From assembly GCA_903890595.1 (NCBI GenBank), contig CAITBU010000158.1:1-10305 (forward strand): 10,305 bases of DNA, read 5' to 3'. The position numbers and the translations under genes were made by a program. This document shows positions 1 through 6,740 of the stretch, piece by piece. Each line of letters begins with the position of its first letter. The stretch's first letter is position 1. The notes under the pieces were generated by a model, which searched no databases, was not told where the DNA came from, and saw only the letters and a program-made list of their open reading frames with translations. The DNA is from an uncultured Holophagaceae bacterium (lineage in GTDB: Bacteria; Acidobacteriota; Holophagae; Holophagales; Holophagaceae).

Positions 1-3000
1 CACGAGGGCGCTGGTGCTGTACTCGGGGTCCATCTGGTGCGATTCGCTCAGGTGGACGCCGATGGCGGCGCCGTCCAGCAGGTCCAGGAGGGGGCCGTTG
101 GTCTCCAGGTCCGGGCAGGCGGGGTAGCCCGGCGAGTAGCGAGAGCCCTGGTAGCCCTGGGCGAAGAGGGCCTGCCCCTTGAGGTCCTTGGCCTGGATGC
201 CCAGTTCCTGGCGGATGCGGGCGTGGAGGGCCTCGGCGTAGGCCTCCGTGAGCTCCGTGGCCAGGCCGTGGAAGGCAAAGTAGTCTGCATAGCCATCCTT
301 GGCATAGCGCTCGGCGGCGTGGTCGGCCGCTGCTTGCCCCAGGCTCACCAGCTGCAAGGCCACCACGTCCGTGCCATCGGCCCGGAAGAAGTCCGGCAGG
401 CAGAGGCGGCGCCCTGTGGTCTGCCGGGGGAAGGCCAGGCGGGCCAGGGTGCGGCTGGAATCCTTGGGGTCGAGGATGCAGAGGGCCTCGCCCTCGGCCC
501 GGGCGGGGAAGTAGCCATATCGGGCCCGAGGACGGAGAACCGGGTGGTCGGCGACGAACTGCCGCCACCGGGCCAGCTGAGGCTCGGCCTTCTCCTTCAG
601 CACGGCGGCGAAAGCAGCGTCGTCCAGGCTGCCCTGGCTGAAGCCCCAGCGGTTGCGGATGAGGGCAAACTCATCCAGCCAGGGAAAGAGCTCCTCTGGT
701 GTGGCGCTCAGCTCCCGCACTCCCCAGAAAGGCGGTGTCGGCGGAGCGTCCTCATGCCGCACCCAGCTGCTCTGTCCCGAGGCCGACAGCGGCACCGCCG
801 CCCCACCTCGCCTCAGTATTTTGATCTCTCCAGCCGCAGCAGCGGCTGGAGCCGGAGCCACATCGCCAGTGGTACCGGCCACCAGAGCTTGCATGTGCCG
901 CAGCCCCTCGAAGGCGTCCTCTGCGTAGAGCACCGCTCCGCTGTAGGCCCGGCGGCAGTCCCCTTCCACGTAGTCGCGGGTGAGGGCGGCACCGCCCAGA
1001 ATGACCGGGATCTTCAGGCCCCGCTCCTCCATGAGGTGCAGGCTCTCCTTCATGATCACCGTGGACTTCACCAGCAGGCCAGAGAGCCCAATGGCGTCCG
1101 CAGGCCAGGTCTCCAGCTCCTTCAAGATGGCTTCGATGGGCTGCTTGATGCCCAGATTCTTCACCTCGAAGCCGTTGTTGCTGAGGATGATGTCCACCAG
1201 GTTCTTGCCGATGTCGTGGACATCGCCCTTCACCGTGGCCAGGAGCATGCGGCCCTTCTGGTAGTTGGCATCCCGGGGTAGGCGCGGCTCGATGAGGCGG
1301 ATGGCGGCCTTCATGGCCTCGGCGCTCTCCAGCACGAAGGGCAGCTGCATCTCGCCAGCGCCGAAGCGCTCACCCACCACCTTCATGGCCCCCAGCAGCA
1401 CATCGTTGATGAGGAACAGCGGATCGTGATCGGCCAGGGCCTCTTCCACGTCCAGCAGGAGGGCCTGCTTGGCGCCATCCAGGATGCCGTTGCGCAGGCG
1501 CTCCAGCACCGGCAGGTCCGTGCGGGTATCGGCCACGACGGCGGTCTTGCGCCCGCTGTAGCGCGCCAGGACCTCTTTGAGCGGGTCGTAGCCCACGGCC
1601 CGGCGGTCGAAGATAAGGTCCTCGACGATGCGCCGATCCTCGGGATCGATCTTCGCCACGGGGATGACCTTCGAGGCGTTGAAGATGGCCATGTCCAGGC
1701 CGTACCGAACACCGTGGTAGAGCATCAGGGCGTTGAGGACGTGGCGGGCGGCGGGGTTCAGGCCGAAGCTCACGTTGCTGACGCCCAGGATGGTCAGGAC
1801 CCCCGGCAGCTCGGCCTTGATGAGCTTCAGGGCCTCCAGGGTCTCGATGGCGGAGCCGCGGAACTCCTCCTCGCCGCTGCCCAGTGTGAAGGTGAGGGGA
1901 TCGATGATGAGGTCGCCGGGATCCAGGCCGTACTCGGTCACGGCGAGGGCGTAGAGGCGGCGGGCCACCTCCAGCTTCTGCTCCCGGGACTTGGCCATGC
2001 CCCGCTCATCGATGGTGAGGGCCACCACGGCGGCGCCGTAGGTGCGGCACAGCTCCAGGACCTTGCGGGGGCGGGCATCGCCATCCTCGAAGTTGATGGA
2101 GTTCACCACGCACTTGCCCGGGCTGCGCTGGAGGGCGCGTTCGATGACGGCCACCTCCGTGCTGTCGATCATCAGGGGCAGCGAGATCTGCGTCACCAGG
2201 CGGCCCAGCAGCTCGTCGGCATCCCGCACCTCGTCCCGGCCCACGTAGGCGACGCAGAGGTCCAGCAGGTGGGCGCCTTCGCGCTGCTGCTCCTTGGCCA
2301 GGGCGATCATGCCATCCCAGTCCTCAGCGGCCAGCAGGTCGCGGAACTTCTTCGAGCCGTTGGCATTGGTGCGCTCGCCCACGATGAGGGGCCGGGGCTC
2401 CTGCTGCAGGGGCACGCTCTGGTACAGGCTGGCGGCGCAGCGCTCGGGCTTCGCCGAGCGCTGGGGGGGATTGAGCTGGCCGACCCCGGCCGCCAGAGCC
2501 CGGATGTGGTCGGGCGTCGTGCCGCAGCAGCCACCCAGGATGGCGATGCCGAACTCCTTGGCCGCATGTAGCACCTTGGGGGCAAAGGCGGCGGGGTCCA
2601 GGGGGTAGACCACCTGGCCGCCCTGGTTCTCCGGCAGGCCTGCGTTGGGCAGGCAGCTGATCAGGAAGGGGCTGCTCTCGCGGAGGGTCTGCAGGTGGGC
2701 GTGCATCTCGTCGGGACCCGTGGCGCAGTTGAGGCCCAGGACATCGATGCCCAGGGGCTCCACGCTGGTGAGCACCGCAGAGATGTCCGAACCCACCAGC
2801 AGGGTGCCCGTGGTCTCCACGGTGGCCTGAACCCAGATGGGAAGCCGGCGACGGCGGGCGGCCATGGCCTCCCGGGCGGCGCGCACGGCTACCTTGATCT
2901 GGCCCAGGTCCTGGCAGGTCTCGATGAGGATGGCGTCGGCGCCGCCCTCCAGCAGGCCGTCCATCTGCACCCGGTAGGAAGCCAGCAGGTCGCCGTAGCT

Positions 3001-3387
3001 CACGTGGCCCAGGGTGATGAGCTTGGTGCCGGGGCCGACGGAGCCGACCACGAAGCGGGGGCGGTCGAAGCTGCGGGCCACTTCCTTGGCGATCTGGGCG
3101 GCCTGGACGTTCAGGGCATAGGCCTTGTCCGAAAGGCCAAAGTCTGCGAGCACCAGAGGATTGGCGCCGAAGGTGTTGGTCTCCACCGCATCGGCACCGG
3201 CATTGAAGTAGCCTTCGTGGATCTCACGGATCCACTGGGGACGCCGCTCTGTAAGCAGGTCCACACAGCCTTCCAGGGCCGCATTGCCGTAGTCCTCCAC
3301 CGTGGGCTTGCGGGCGAAGATCTGGGTGCCCATGCCGCCGTCCAGCAGCAGGACCTTCTCACGGAGCAGGGCGTCGAGGGTGGTCAT
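1..3387 (-). CDS. metH: Cobalamin-dependent methionine synthase MetH, C-terminus cut by window edge
   Basis: MetH transfers the methyl group of 5-methyltetrahydrofolate to homocysteine through cob(I)alamin, in the cytoplasm. The frame is open from ATG 3387 to position 1 (1129 residues). Domains in order: homocysteine/zinc domain, about 1-325, with zinc ligands Cys221 (GLNCATGP) and Cys287-Cys288 (GGCCGTTP); pterin-binding domain from about 330 (VGERTN at 336-341); helical cap (about 640-700); cobalamin domain with DVHDIGKN, where His724 is the lower cobalt ligand and Asp722-His724-Ser775 matches the E. coli triad 757-759-810 in spacing; an Ala/Pro-rich linker; and the SAM-binding reactivation domain with RYSPGYPACPD starting at Arg1083. 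The tail ending in STSALV resembles actinobacterial/cyanobacterial MetH, so probably only some 10-20 residues are missing. The start follows the ferredoxin stop by 1 nt without a clear Shine-Dalgarno, suggesting translational coupling. No frameshift was seen. Confidence 0.97.
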   Translation of the reverse strand, partial: MTTLDALLREKVLLLDGGMGTQIFARKPTVEDYGNAALEGCVDLLTERRPQWIREIHEGYFNAGADAVETNTFGANPLVLADFGLSDKAYALNVQAAQIAKEVARSFDRPRFVVGSVGPGTKLITLGHVSYGDLLASYRVQMDGLLEGGADAILIETCQDLGQIKVAVRAAREAMAARRRRLPIWVQATVETTGTLLVGSDISAVLTSVEPLGIDVLGLNCATGPDEMHAHLQTLRESSPFLISCLPNAGLPENQGGQVVYPLDPAAFAPKVLHAAKEFGIAILGGCCGTTPDHIRALAAGVGQLNPPQRSAKPERCAASLYQSVPLQQEPRPLIVGERTNANGSKKFRDLLAAEDWDGMIALAKEQQREGAHLLDLCVAYVGRDEVRDADELLGRLVTQISLPLMIDSTEVAVIERALQRSPGKCVVNSINFEDGDARPRKVLELCRTYGAAVVALTIDERGMAKSREQKLEVARRLYALAVTEYGLDPGDLIIDPLTFTLGSGEEEFRGSAIETLEALKLIKAELPGVLTILGVSNVSFGLNPAARHVLNALMLYHGVRYGLDMAIFNASKVIPVAKIDPEDRRIVEDLIFDRRAVGYDPLKEVLARYSGRKTAVVADTRTDLPVLERLRNGILDGAKQALLLDVEEALADHDPLFLINDVLLGAMKVVGERFGAGEMQLPFVLESAEAMKAAIRLIEPRLPRDANYQKGRMLLATVKGDVHDIGKNLVDIILSNNGFEVKNLGIKQPIEAILKELETWPADAIGLSGLLVKSTVIMKESLHLMEERGLKIPVILGGAALTRDYVEGDCRRAYSGAVLYAEDAFEGLRHMQALVAGTTGDVAPAPAAAAAGEIKILRRGGAAVPLSASGQSSWVRHEDAPPTPPFWGVRELSATPEELFPWLDEFALIRNRWGFSQGSLDDAAFAAVLKEKAEPQLARWRQFVADHPVLRPRARYGYFPARAEGEALCILDPKDSSRTLARLAFPRQTTGRRLCLPDFFRADGTDVVALQLVSLGQAAADHAAERYAKDGYADYFAFHGLATELTEAYAEALHARIRQELGIQAKDLKGQALFAQGYQGSRYSPGYPACPDLETNGPLLDLLDGAAIGVHLSESHQMDPEYSTSALV

Positions 3388-3388
3388 G

Positions 3389-3673
3389 TCAGAGTCCGAG
3401 GTAGTCCACGACGATGTCGCCGTGCACGCAGACCTGGCAGGCGAGGCGCTGGTCCGGGGGGGCATTCAGGTTCTGCAGGAAGTCGCGCTCCTCTGGGCCG
3501 GGCGCGCTGCAGTGCTCCAGTCCTTCGGTCACTTGCACCCGGCAGGTGCCGCAGGAGCCGGTGCGGCAGCCGAAGGTGATGTCGGCACCCGCCACATCCG
3601 CCACGGCCTGCAGGGCGGTGCCTGCCGGCGCTTCCACCAGCAGGTCCTCCAGGAGGAAGTGGACCTTCACCAT
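3389..3673 (-). CDS. 2Fe-2S plant-type ferredoxin between metF and metH
   Basis: A 94-residue one-electron carrier of the beta-grasp 2Fe-2S ferredoxin family, predicted cytoplasmic (no signal peptide or membrane segment). The cluster motif is C-x4-C-x2-C at Cys36, Cys41 and Cys44 (GCRTGSCGTC), with the fourth ligand Cys79 in RLACQ; Cys82 is an extra cysteine. The open frame extends further upstream, but ATG 3673 is chosen because the ferredoxin fold begins there (MVKVHFLLED) and a GGAGG lies 4 nt before it. The start overlaps the last 7 nt of the upstream reductase gene (ATGGTGA), and its TGA is 1 nt from the metH start, so all three are surely co-transcribed. The partner is not shown by sequence. 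By context it could supply electrons for reductive reactivation of MetH cob(II)alamin, or serve the methylenetetrahydrofolate reductase (inference). Confidence 0.93.
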   Translation of the reverse strand: MVKVHFLLEDLLVEAPAGTALQAVADVAGADITFGCRTGSCGTCRVQVTEGLEHCSAPGPEERDFLQNLNAPPDQRLACQVCVHGDIVVDYLGL

Positions 3674-5535
3674 GTGGCCTCCGGCTTGGGCATGAGCGGG
3701 GCCACCAGCTCCACCTGGCCGAAGGGCGCTGAGAGCTGCAGACCCCGGACCCGCGGCCGGATGGCCTCGATGACTTCCTTGGCGATGTCCAGGCCTTCCT
3801 TCAGCTGGTCCTCGGCGCTGGTCCACTTGGCCATGCGGGCCAGGACGGAGAGCGGCACGTGGGCACCCGGTACCTCATTGGCCATGAACTCCGCATTGCG
3901 GCGGCTCTTGAGGGGCCAGATGCCGGCAATGATGGGAATCCCGCCCTTGCCGTCGAGGGTCTCAGCGAAGTCCAGGAAGCGGAAGAGGCTCTCGGCATCG
4001 AAGACCGGCTGAGTGATGGCCCACTGGGCGCCGGCCTCGACCTTGTAGCGGAAGCGGGCCCGCTCGCGCTCCGGGTCCTCGGCCACGGGGTTCGCACCCA
4101 CCCCGATGCTGAAGGAGGTGGGCTTGCCGATGGCGGCGCCGCCCAGGTCCAGGCCCGTGTTGAGGCGCTTGAGCATGTTCACCAGGCCGATGGCGTCGAT
4201 GTCAAAGACCGCGGTGGCCTGGGGGTAGGGCCCCAGCTTCGGAGGATCGCCGGTGACGGCCAGGAGGTTGCGCAGGCCGAGGCCCGCCGCGCCCAGGAGG
4301 TCGCTCTGCATGCCCAGGAGGTTCCGGTCCCGGCAGGCGTAGTGGAGGATGGTCTCCAGGCCCACCTGCTGCTCGATGATGAGGGCCGTGGCCAGGGCGG
4401 ACATGCGGGCCATGGCCCGGGGGCCGTCCGGCACATTGATGGCATCGGCGCCCAGGGCCTGGCACTGGCGGGTCTTGGCCACGAGCTTGTCGTACTCCAT
4501 GCCTTTGGGCGGGACCAGCTCAACGGTGTGGATGAACTCGCCCTGGGCCAGCTTGAGGCTGAAGCGGCTGCGGTAGGCGAAGGGTACCTCGGGCTGGGGC
4601 TGCTCGTGGGGCTTGAGCTCAAACCCGCTGCCCGCCTGCACGAAGGCCCGCTCCTGTCGGAAGGCCGCGCGCATGGCCCGGATGTGGGCCGGGGTGGTGC
4701 CACTGCAGCCGCCCACGGCGCGGGCACCCGCGGCCAGGGCCCGGCTGGCGAACTCACCCAGGTACTCCGGGCTGGCCCCGTAGATGAGGCGCCCGTCCAC
4801 CAGGCGGGGCAGGCCCGGGTTGGGCTGCAGGACGATGGGCTTCTCCGTGACCGAGCGCAGACGCTCCAGCAGGCGCAGCTGCGGGGCGGGGCCGTTGCCG
4901 CCGATGAGGCCCACCAGGCTGGCGCCCCAGGTGTCGAGCTGCTTGATGAACCACTCGGGGTCAGCACCAAAGAGGGCCTGGCCCTCCTCGTTGGGCGTCA
5001 TGAGGGCGGCAATGGGCAGGTCCGTAAGCTCCTGCACCGCCAGGATGGCCTGCTGGATCTCGTGGAGGTCCTCGAAGGCCTCCAGCACCATCAGGTCCAC
5101 GCCGGCCTCGAGGAGTACGACAGCCTGTTCCCGGAAGCAGGCCCGGGCCTCGTCGAAGGAGGTGGGTCCCCAGGGCTCGATGCGCACGCCCAGGGGGCCG
5201 ATGCAGCCTGCCACCCAGGCCCGGCTGCCCTGCTGCTCGACGGCCTTCCGGGCCAGGGCCGTGCCCTCCCGGTTGATGTCCGCAAGCTGGCCCTCCAGGC
5301 CCCGCGCCGACAGCTTCAGGCGGTTGGCACCCCACGTGTTGGTGGTCAGGACCTGGGCGCCAGCAGCGAGGAACTCGCCGTGGATGGCCAGGACCATGTC
5401 CGGGGCCTTGAGGTTGCACTCCTCGAAGCTGCGCTGGAGGGTGATCCCCCGGTCATGCAGCGCCGAGGCGGTGCTGCCGTCAAAGAGGAAGCACTCACCG
5501 GCCTCGAGGGCCTGCTGGAAGGTGGGTCGGGTCAT
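3667..5535 (-). CDS. metF: Homocysteine S-methyltransferase-like domain fused to methylenetetrahydrofolate reductase
   Basis: A 622-residue fusion of the architecture found in B. subtilis YitJ. Residues about 1-295 are a homocysteine-methyltransferase-fold domain (FDGS at 18-21, TNTWGANR at 65-72). Residues about 320-600 are 5,10-methylenetetrahydrofolate reductase: TVELVPPKG with Glu339 at the position of the catalytic acid, NVPDGPR (367-373), HYACRDRN (398-405), AVTGDPPK (426-433), QWAITQPVFD (504-513) and AGIWPL (537-542). The reductase half looks intact and should make 5-methyl-THF for MetH downstream. The N-terminal half is odd: where the family has NC..GP, this protein has I211-G212-G213-N214-G215-P216, and the GGCCGTTP motif reads GGCSGTTP (Cys277, Ser278), so two of three zinc cysteines are lost. 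Both were checked on the DNA. First gene of the operon, downstream of a SAM-I riboswitch. ATG 5535 has only a weak AAGG as ribosome binding site. Confidence 0.95.
   Translation of the reverse strand: MTRPTFQQALEAGECFLFDGSTASALHDRGITLQRSFEECNLKAPDMVLAIHGEFLAAGAQVLTTNTWGANRLKLSARGLEGQLADINREGTALARKAVEQQGSRAWVAGCIGPLGVRIEPWGPTSFDEARACFREQAVVLLEAGVDLMVLEAFEDLHEIQQAILAVQELTDLPIAALMTPNEEGQALFGADPEWFIKQLDTWGASLVGLIGGNGPAPQLRLLERLRSVTEKPIVLQPNPGLPRLVDGRLIYGASPEYLGEFASRALAAGARAVGGCSGTTPAHIRAMRAAFRQERAFVQAGSGFELKPHEQPQPEVPFAYRSRFSLKLAQGEFIHTVELVPPKGMEYDKLVAKTRQCQALGADAINVPDGPRAMARMSALATALIIEQQVGLETILHYACRDRNLLGMQSDLLGAAGLGLRNLLAVTGDPPKLGPYPQATAVFDIDAIGLVNMLKRLNTGLDLGGAAIGKPTSFSIGVGANPVAEDPERERARFRYKVEAGAQWAITQPVFDAESLFRFLDFAETLDGKGGIPIIAGIWPLKSRRNAEFMANEVPGAHVPLSVLARMAKWTSAEDQLKEGLDIAKEVIEAIRPRVRGLQLSAPFGQVELVAPLMPKPEATW
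3678..3682 (-). promoter_or_regulatory. Ribosome binding site of the ferredoxin gene
   Basis: A GGAGG read on the minus strand lies 4 nt before the ferredoxin ATG, inside the last codons of the upstream reductase gene. It decides the internal start at 3673 over the longer open frame. Confidence 0.7.
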
Positions 5536-5537
5536 GG

Positions 5538-5565
5538 GAACGCCTTGGAGGGCAGTCCAGCGTTC
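5538..5565 (-). promoter_or_regulatory. Hairpin abutting the metF start codon; possible riboswitch expression platform
   Basis: On the minus strand GAACGC (5565-5560) pairs with GCGTTC (5543-5538). An inner TGGA/TCCA pairing of 4 bp follows, with a 2-nt AG bulge and a 6-nt loop. The stem ends 2 nt before the ATG, and its 3' side carries AAGG, the only Shine-Dalgarno-like sequence. No U-tract follows, so translational rather than termination control is the simplest reading. The sequence UAUC at 5569-5566 could alternatively pair with GAUA of the aptamer P1 3' strand (5606-5603), giving a possible switching element. This is inference from hand folding. Confidence 0.4.
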
Positions 5566-5599
5566 GATATCCAGGGGCTTGGGTCAGTCGGCTGCGATT

Positions 5600-5698
5600 C
5601 GGTATCTTCCCCCCGGGACCGGGGGCAGGAGTTGGCACCTTGCTTACGCAGGTTGCCAAGGTTTCACAGGGCCATTCCCTCCACCTTTCTGGATAACG
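5600..5698 (-). ncRNA. SAM-I (S-box) riboswitch aptamer upstream of metF-fdx-metH
   Basis: Read on the minus strand this leader matches the S-box consensus closely. It contains TTATCCAGAAAGGTGGAGGG, then AATGGCCC, TGTGAAACC, TTGGCAACC, AAGGTGCCAA, CTCC and GGGAAGATA in the right order. P1 closes by pairing UAUC with GAUA (plus CG/CG outside one mismatch). P3 is ACCUGC/GCAAGGU around a GUAA loop. P4 is a 6-bp CCCCCG/CGGGGG stem around GUCC (5625-5610). The conserved kink-turn (GGAGGG...GGC) and pseudoknot segments are present. SAM-I RNAs bind S-adenosylmethionine and repress methionine genes when SAM is abundant, which fits the operon below. No U-rich intrinsic terminator follows before the start codon. 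Confidence 0.93.
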
Positions 5699-5724
5699 TT
5701 CTGGGGACTGCCAAAGATCAAGAA

Positions 5725-5756
5725 ATAAGAATGATAGGTAGGCCATACTGCGTCAA
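5725..5756 (-). promoter_or_regulatory. Probable promoter of the metF operon
   Basis: Minus-strand TTGACG (5756-5751) is a near-consensus -35 box at the edge of an AT-rich patch that is unusual for this GC-rich segment. The -10 box is ambiguous: TATCAT (5736-5731) has the better sequence but only a 14-nt spacer, and TCTTAT (5730-5725) is 20 nt away. Either would place the transcript start some 20-30 nt before the riboswitch P1 helix. The location is convincing; the exact hexamers are not. Confidence 0.45.
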
Positions 5757-5771
5757 GTGAGGGCCCGGGCG

Positions 5772-6740
5772 CTACCAAGCCAGCAGGCGCTCCACCTCGG
5801 CCTTGATCCGGGCCGGTCCCGGCAGAAAGGCGGCTTCCAGGGGCGGGCTGGCGGGGGTCGGGGTGTCCGCTGCGCCCAGGCGCAGCACCGGGGCATCCAG
5901 CCAGGGGAAGCAGGTCTCGCTGATTCGGGCCGCCAGCTCCGCAGAGGGGCCGTAGGCGGGGCTGGCCTCCGTGAGGACCAGCACCCGGTGGGTGCGCCGG
6001 GCCAGGGCCGCGATGGCCTCGTCGTCCAGGGGCCAGAGGGTGCGCAGGTCCAGCACCGCCACGTCCAGGCCTGCCGTGGCTTCCAAGGCCGTGTGCTGGA
6101 CTGCGCCGTAGGTGATGATGCAGGCGGCACCACCGTCCCGGCGCAGGGCGGCCTCGCCCAGGCGGGCCGTGGGGGCCTCATCCCACTGGTCCTTCAGGCG
6201 GCGGTAGAGGCGCTTGTGCTCCAGGAACAGCACGGGGTCAGGATCGGCGATGGCGGCGCGCAGGAGGGCATAGGCGTCCCGCACGGTGCCCGGTACCACC
6301 ACCTTCAGGCCAGGGCTGCCCAGGAAGTGTCCCTCGGGGTTCTGGCTGTGAAAGGGGCCGCCGCCATTGCCGGCCCCGGCGGGACCGCGGAACACCACGG
6401 GGACCGAGGCGCCCCAGCGCCAGTGGGCCTTGCCGGCGAAGTTCACCACCAGGTCCGCGGCCAGCAGGGCGAAGTCCATGAACTGGAACTCCGCCACGGC
6501 CCGTTGGCCCATGAGGGCCGCCCCAATGGCCGCTCCGGCGATGGCCTGCTCGGCGATGGGCGTGTCGATCACCCGGTCGGGTCCGAAGCGATCCAGCAGA
6601 CCAGCCGTGGCCCTGAAGGCGCCGCCGTAGGCCCCGATGTCCTCTCCTAGGCAGCAGACCCGGTCGTCTTTGGCCATGGCGTCGTGGAGGGCCCGGCCGA
6701 TGGCCTCGACGTAGGTGCCGTTGAAGGGCTCAGTCCCCAT
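5772..6740 (-). CDS. Alpha-ketoacid dehydrogenase E1 component, beta subunit
   Basis: A 322-residue thiamine-diphosphate enzyme subunit of the pyruvate / branched-chain 2-oxo acid dehydrogenase E1 beta family, close to the usual 325 residues. The N-terminal transketolase-like pyrimidine-binding domain (about 5-180) has GEDIGAYGG (32-40), TPIAEQAIAG (60-69), EFQFMDF (84-90), RGPAGAG (118-124), HSQ (131-133), PGLKVVVPGT (143-152) and LFLEHK (171-176). The C-terminal transketolase domain follows, with DLRTLWPLDD (231-240). The open frame runs upstream to 6821, but ATG 6740 is chosen because the family starts just before the TYVEAIGRALHDAM helix. It overlaps the upstream PLP-enzyme gene by 11 nt. 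No E1 alpha, E2 or E3 gene lies in the window, so the subunit's partner is elsewhere or transcribed separately. Substrate cannot be read from sequence; pyruvate, 2-oxobutyrate or branched 2-oxo acids are all possible. Confidence 0.93.
   Translation of the reverse strand: MGTEPFNGTYVEAIGRALHDAMAKDDRVCCLGEDIGAYGGAFRATAGLLDRFGPDRVIDTPIAEQAIAGAAIGAALMGQRAVAEFQFMDFALLAADLVVNFAGKAHWRWGASVPVVFRGPAGAGNGGGPFHSQNPEGHFLGSPGLKVVVPGTVRDAYALLRAAIADPDPVLFLEHKRLYRRLKDQWDEAPTARLGEAALRRDGGAACIITYGAVQHTALEATAGLDVAVLDLRTLWPLDDEAIAALARRTHRVLVLTEASPAYGPSAELAARISETCFPWLDAPVLRLGAADTPTPASPPLEAAFLPGPARIKAEVERLLAW

Noticed and set aside
37..3579. Several long plus-strand open frames (for example 37-1281, 1426-2571, 2695-3579)
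   Set aside because: All lie opposite metH, which is continuous from 3387 to 1 on the minus strand with all domains. They have no ribosome binding sites or known motifs.
3859..5760. 633-codon plus-strand open frame
   Set aside because: It is antisense to the metF fusion gene, whose protein has clear motifs throughout. The plus-strand translation is Gly/Ala/Leu/Gln/His-rich with no recognisable domain, as expected from the mirror frame of GC-rich codons.
5699..5771. Terminator for the cbs-E1 beta pair
   Set aside because: Only short GGGCCC-type palindromes near 5761-5771 and no stem followed by a U-tract. Read-through into the riboswitch leader remains possible but is not shown.
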